DNA of 64,000 nt from Argentina anserina (lineage: Eukaryota > Streptophyta > Magnoliopsida > Rosales > Rosaceae): assembly GCF_933775445.1 (NCBI RefSeq), contig NC_065878.1:7462001-7526000 (forward strand). The letters are read 5' to 3'. Shown in pieces: positions 59,800-64,000 of the stretch. The number at the start of each line of letters is the position of its first letter. Position 1 is the stretch's first letter. The position numbers and the translations under genes were made by a program. Under the pieces are notes generated by a model. That model saw nothing but the letters and a program-made list of their open reading frames with translations. It did no database searches and was not told the DNA's origin.

Positions 59800-60325
59800 G
59801 TTTAGGTAGAAAATCCCTAATCAGGAGGAAGTCAGGGCTGGGGTCGGAGTGGATGTGCCTGTGGATGATGGACAACATTTGACACTTGATATGCACATGG
59901 TCTTGATTCCTTATGACCCTTTTTTGGATGAGGTGTTTGCGGAGTATGAACGCTACAACTCCTTTCCATGCACTATTAACCCTTCTCTTGGTGTAAATGG
60001 TAATAAAACATGATGTCATGAACTCATATTTATGCAATACATTGAGAAGAAACTTATGTTCCTTCTTTTATTGGGTGTTGTTACTTGTTACTGTATTTCA
60101 GGGCTAATGATGCCAGTAAGCTCTTTCCTACTGGAATGGAGGTATGGGTAGAGTTGCAGTGCTCTAATGGAAGAGTCTGGAATGTGAGTGCCATGCCCAG
60201 AAACGGCACGCATGTGCTCAGTAGGGGATGGTCAAGTTTTTAGAAGAGCGAATGTGTTCGGTGACAGAAGGCTGTTGATACATAAGGTCGCCTCAGATAG
60301 GTTTGTCTTTACTGCAGGGTGAACT
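59800..60325 (+). pseudogene. B3-type DNA-binding domain remnant
   Basis: 60105-60240 reads ASKLFPTGMEVWVELQCSNG, then RVWNVSAMPRNG and VLSRGWSSF. After a one-base frame change, RRANVFGDRRLLIHKV and FVFTAG follow. This is the pattern of a plant B3 domain (W-V, VL..GW..F, N.F..GD). A possible preceding exon at 59806-60010 (VPVDDGQHLTLDMHMVLIPY) precedes a TTTCAG acceptor at 60096-60101. Length and broken frame argue for a relic. Assignment is by pattern only. Confidence 0.45.
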
Positions 60326-61200
60326 CATGTAATTGTGTTGTTTCAATAATGTTATTGTCCAACTAATTTCAGTCATATATGTAGTTAAGTAGGCCGGTAT
60401 CCAACACTGCCATTGTCGGATTATGTTTAAATTGTTTAATTACGGATAACGATCTATGTCGTCCTGTTAGCTAAAGATTTTTGTTACAATGTAGTTCGGC
60501 TTGCAATGGTTGACATTTTGTTTTGTAATGTAAAATGGTGTTTGTAATCCTTGAGATGAGACCATGGCCAAATCGCATGTTTCTGATTGCTTATTAAAGC
60601 ATGAAATCTACATTTCTCCAGAAATGTTGCACTCTTCACAATACTTACCTTTAGATTTCGTAAACTGCTTTCATGATAGTAGTAGTCCTCGTTCATTACA
60701 TTTTTCCAGAACACCTACCAAGTAAACGAGGCTGTTGACGAGAGTATCGTTGATATGGTGTCGTAACATAGTTGACTTACTGTTTAAATTCCGATACCCC
60801 TCCGTTAAATGTTTTAAAACCGGGAATCACCTATTTAGTATAATTGAATGAGTTACCGTGAACGGCATATACATAAATATTGCTCGCTTGAATCCCTAGG
60901 GTTTAGTTTAAAACCGGCATTTCTCTCAGCCCTTGAATGAAACGAATTTACCATGTGAAATGATTTATGCCGAATAAATACCTTGGTTGGGCATAATGAC
61001 GGCCACCACCTCATCACCATACCTATTTTCTAGAATGGTTACACCTGAGATGGCATGTGGCTGGTTCAAAGTGTAACGTTTGGTTGTCAAAACTGTTGAC
61101 AAAGAGGGATTTGGGAGCTTCTATATTGGCTGAAGTATCGAGCTTCTATATTGAATTCAAATATTCAATATTCGCACTTATGCATCTTCAAAGAGAAGTT
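60326..61200. other. spacer with scattered pieces of the 1-kb repeat
   Basis: 60700-61040 contains diverged versions of the repeat unit (TTTTTCCAGAACACCTACC, CATAGTTGACTTAC, GAATTTACCATGTGAAATG, CCTCATCACCATACC). The rest is featureless. Confidence 0.5.
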
Positions 61201-61209
61201 TATAAGGAG

Positions 61210-61450
61210 AAGTTTTTCCAGAGAGGTTACATATCTATGGAAGTGATTTTCATAATAGACGTAGACCTTTTTTGTCAACATAGGAGACTTTTTTCCAGAG
61301 AGGTTATATTTATCACGAAGTCGTTTACGTAATGGACGTAGACCCTCTTTGTCGACATAGGTGACGTGTTTCCAAAATGCCTACACGGCTGATGACATTT
61401 TTGTATCAAAGACGTAGGCTCTTGTGCGATAAACGTAGACTTATTTCAAA
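61210..61450 (+). repeat. short tandem repeat, about 80-bp units
   Basis: Units built from TTTTTCCAGAGAGGTTA, then GTGATTTTCATAATAGACG or its variant, GTAGACC and TTTTGTCAACATAGG, occur near 61212-61288 and 61289-61370, with a degenerate third to 61450. They share TTTCCA..ATGCCTACACGG with the 1-kb repeat family. Confidence 0.6.
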
Positions 61451-61868
61451 ATTGTCATCACTTCACACAGCTAAATCTCTATGTCAATAGGTTTTAACAT
61501 ATTCTTCAGATATGATTCATTCATCTTAAAAACAAGGAATACACAAGATGCGATATGAGACTGGGAATAGTTTCAAAAACTAAACCAACAAAATCTACGG
61601 CATTGATTTAGATATGTTGTGTTGGAGCTGGGAAAAAACTTTTCTCAGAGAACAATCAGCAAGCCTAGGTTTTGAACCCTAGATGGTTCTAACCTTCGTT
61701 CTCTATTGTTGCTTGGCGTGCCAGTACCTTTAAGTTAGGTACAACTCTTGCTCGTTGATGATGGTTGCGCTCACGTACTGTCTTCTCCTCGAACGATTGT
61801 TCCGCAGTTGCTGATAAACCGCTGAAGTTCGAATGACTTATACACAACCGGAGTTGCTAGGTACCTTT

Positions 61869-63143
61869 TGAGACGACCCGTCCCAAAAATAACCTAATTA
61901 TACGTAAAAAACTAAATTAAAACCGGCAAACCGAAATCTAATCTAAAATAATTGTGGCTGCACCCAAACCTTGTTTGGGATGCCTACGTACCCTCTACGA
62001 GGGATCAAGCCATTCGTAGTTCAACTTAGTAAGGTAAACACAATTTGGGTCGAGGAAATAAACCGAGACACTCATTCTCGACCAAGTCAACCACCAATAC
62101 ATCTAGTAAGTCCGATTAAATAATCCTTATATCCTAGGACGAAAACAGGATCAATCCAACGGGTGGATTTTCACGATTTACAAATCCAATAACGTGTATT
62201 TTCAACAAATCCTAACGATCCTTAACTTCATTGATCAAATCTCACAATGTAATCACGAATTCCCTACACCAAGAGGGTTATTTTGAACCCTACACTCGGC
62301 CGGATTCCGGCGCCACGCGCCGCCGGAACAGTGGCGGCGCCGCCGCTGCCGGCGACCTCCAATCATCACCAAATTTCATCAACACAATCTATACGATATT
62401 TCTAACAACTTTCTAGTTCACAACAAAGTCCAAATCCAAGCCTAAACAGTCCGATTAACGAAGAACACAAAATCGGCACTATTCACAAACCCTAGAAGTG
62501 AAATTCGTCGATTCGAGTACTTACACTTCGATTCGGCTCAATTCCTTTGGAGAGGTTGTCGACGAGGCTGAGATGAGCAAAACCCCTCAAGAATTTCAGG
62601 CCATGGCGGCCGGAGGAGGGAGTTCTAACGAAAAATAAGGTTCGGCGGTGGCGGGACTTTTGAGTGGCACCGCTCCTTCACGGTGGCGAGACAGGAGCTG
62701 CCACCAACCCAGATCGATGGAGCGTTGAACAAGCTTTCAAACGAGACCGGTGCGCCACCCTAGATCAGCCGGACGGCGACGGAAACGATGGAGGAAGGCG
62801 ACGGAGTCGGGGGAGCTCGGGATGAACAGTACCTGCCCGACTTTTCAAATTTCCCCTTTCTTCTCCTTTTTTTTTCAACTTAACCCCCTATTTATACTAA
62901 ATTCTAAAAATGCCCAAATATGTTTTTGATTCATAACTTTCCCGTACGAACTCCGATTTAGGCGTGCCGTGTGTCCACGAATTCGTATCGACGAGCTCTA
63001 CGACTTTCGCGAAGGAAATTTTCTCGAAAAACTTACGCGTCGAAAAGTCAACTTTTAGAGTCGTCACACTTGGTACGACTCTCGTTCCGAGTAAAAGATT
63101 AAACTAATATCGCCACAAATCGTAAAAGATTTGGGTCGTAACA
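61869..63143 (-). mobile_element. LTR of a Ty3/gypsy element, copy C (1.28 kb)
   Basis: Bounded by TGAGACGACCCG at 61869 and GGGTCGTAACA at 63143. On the minus strand it begins TGTTACGACCC and is preceded by AAGGAGGGAAGAT, a polypurine tract, itself after AAATTTCAAGGGTAAAATTT. That order (end of pol, purine tract, LTR) is characteristic of plant chromovirus-type gypsy elements. A block with CGTATCGACGAGCTCTACGA at 62984-63003 is shared with solo LTR copies A and B. CCGCCGGAAC-rich sequence lies at 62300-62360. Confidence 0.72.
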
Positions 63144-64000
63144 ATCTTCCCTCCTTACAAAAATTTTACCCTTGAAATTTACCTACCTGACAAAAAGGAA
63201 AGGGTAATATTGTTTTATCTAACTCTTCTTCTCCCAAGTAGCTCACTAACCACACATATATGGTGGTAAAATAAATAAGATTATAAGTTGGTCGTCGTTT
63301 AGGGATTAGATCTTCTAAACCCAACTGATAACAAAAACCTTGATGACTTGTCGATAAAACGTGAAACCTCACCGCGTAAGCGCCAAGTAGTTAGTTCAAC
63401 TAAATAAGGACTTGTCGGAAAATATCGAACTCACTCATGAGCTTTTCCGAAGTGACAAGATAGCAGGGAAACTACCCTTAGCACCTCGTTCTACGAGGAA
63501 TCACTAAAATTATAAATTAACCCACTAGTCAAATTCTCACGATCCATTAGCCCCCACTAGAAAGGACACAAGTCCATGAGGATCATGACCTCCCGGGTCT
63601 CAACTGAACCAACAAGTGGTCCCACCACACTACTATCCATTAAAACATACATCTCAGAATACAACTATTGTTCTATATATCTGATTAAGTACCACACATG
63701 GTACTACTTCCCTCTTCCAAAACCACTAGAAAAGTACAAATTCTTTTTCTTGGATTTGTCCAACTGTTGGACAACACTAATAGTTATCATCAGAACTCTG
63801 GAAAATGCTTCTCACAACCATAGCTACTTGAGCGAACACTTGTATGCACAAGTTTCCCTCGTATCAGGCAGAGAAATGCGTTTTGCATCTATATGCTCTG
63901 CTTTTATTACCGTTTAGGCAATACTATTTAGAGAAAATTTACACCCCAAATTCTAAATTATGCTCACCACCACATCCCATTACTCTTCGAAGGCAGACAA
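63144..64000 (-). other. internal 3' region of the gypsy element, continuing out of the window
   Basis: Polypurine tract at 63144-63160 (minus). No integrase or RT motif is readable in the remaining 850 bases. Short frames at 63166-63372 and 63576-63917 have no recognisable domain, so this is non-coding element sequence or a nested insert. Confidence 0.5.

Noticed and set aside
61864..63148. Solo-LTR call for copy C
   Set aside because: No matching 5-bp flanks (CCTTT versus ATCTT), and a polypurine tract follows on the internal side, so it is an LTR attached to an element rather than a solo LTR.

Overview
This is a window of eukaryotic nuclear DNA from a flowering plant, a eudicot. Evidence for that includes intron-containing genes with GT/AG borders, AT-rich spacers, a FANTASTIC FOUR gene, an RRM-PPR (PPR4-type) gene, Ty1/copia and Ty3/gypsy LTR elements, and hAT, PIF/Harbinger and Mutator-type MITEs. 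A Rosaceae source (rose/strawberry group) is my impression from repeat style only; no sequence search was possible. There is no operon, CRISPR array, tRNA or rRNA that I can support.

Layout, left to right. 1-6906: a minus-strand Ty1/copia element whose left LTR is split by a 2.25 kb insert carrying a broken DUF674 gene. 6907-7296: the C-terminal piece of a TBC (Rab-GAP) gene abutting the copia LTR. 8144-8323: a start-less cold-shock-domain fragment. 8781-9217: a hAT MITE with an 8-bp target duplication. 10596-11558: an intact FANTASTIC FOUR gene, the best candidate for a working gene. 11.7-17.8 kb: spacer with microsatellites, a G24 tract, a 27-bp tandem repeat and Tourist-like MITEs. 17848-25068: a second copia element (minus strand, TSD GTACA) with separate gag and pol.

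25.4-32.2 kb: two solo LTRs of one gypsy-like family (TSDs ACTAG and AAAAC) flanking a MED28 pseudogene. 33499-33768: a small secreted cysteine-rich, defensin-like gene, apparently intact. 35.0-36.5 kb: LINE remains. 36.6-41.4 kb: a Mutator-type MITE, a probable LINE tail and a 972-bp near-perfect palindrome. 41.8-45.0 kb: exons of an unidentified coiled-coil protein with consistent splice phases.

46426-51186: a PPR4-like gene (RRM plus PPR, minus strand). Its exon 1 fuses the RRM to a distant PPR segment out of frame, its last exon has a frameshift, and its only in-frame start codon lies inside a hAT MITE. It is read here as a pseudogene. 53.1-61.4 kb: an array-like repeat family of about 1 kb period. 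One unit was split by a 4.86 kb PIF/Harbinger transposon holding both a Myb/SANT ORF1 and a DDE transposase, each mildly broken. 59.8-60.3 kb has a B3-domain remnant. 61869-64000: an LTR and the adjoining polypurine tract of a Ty3/gypsy element running off the window.

Most gene-like sequence here is damaged: DUF674, TBC, cold-shock, MED28, PPR4 and B3 copies. The window reads as a repeat-rich segment with gene relics, and only FAF, the defensin-like gene and perhaps the coiled-coil gene look usable.
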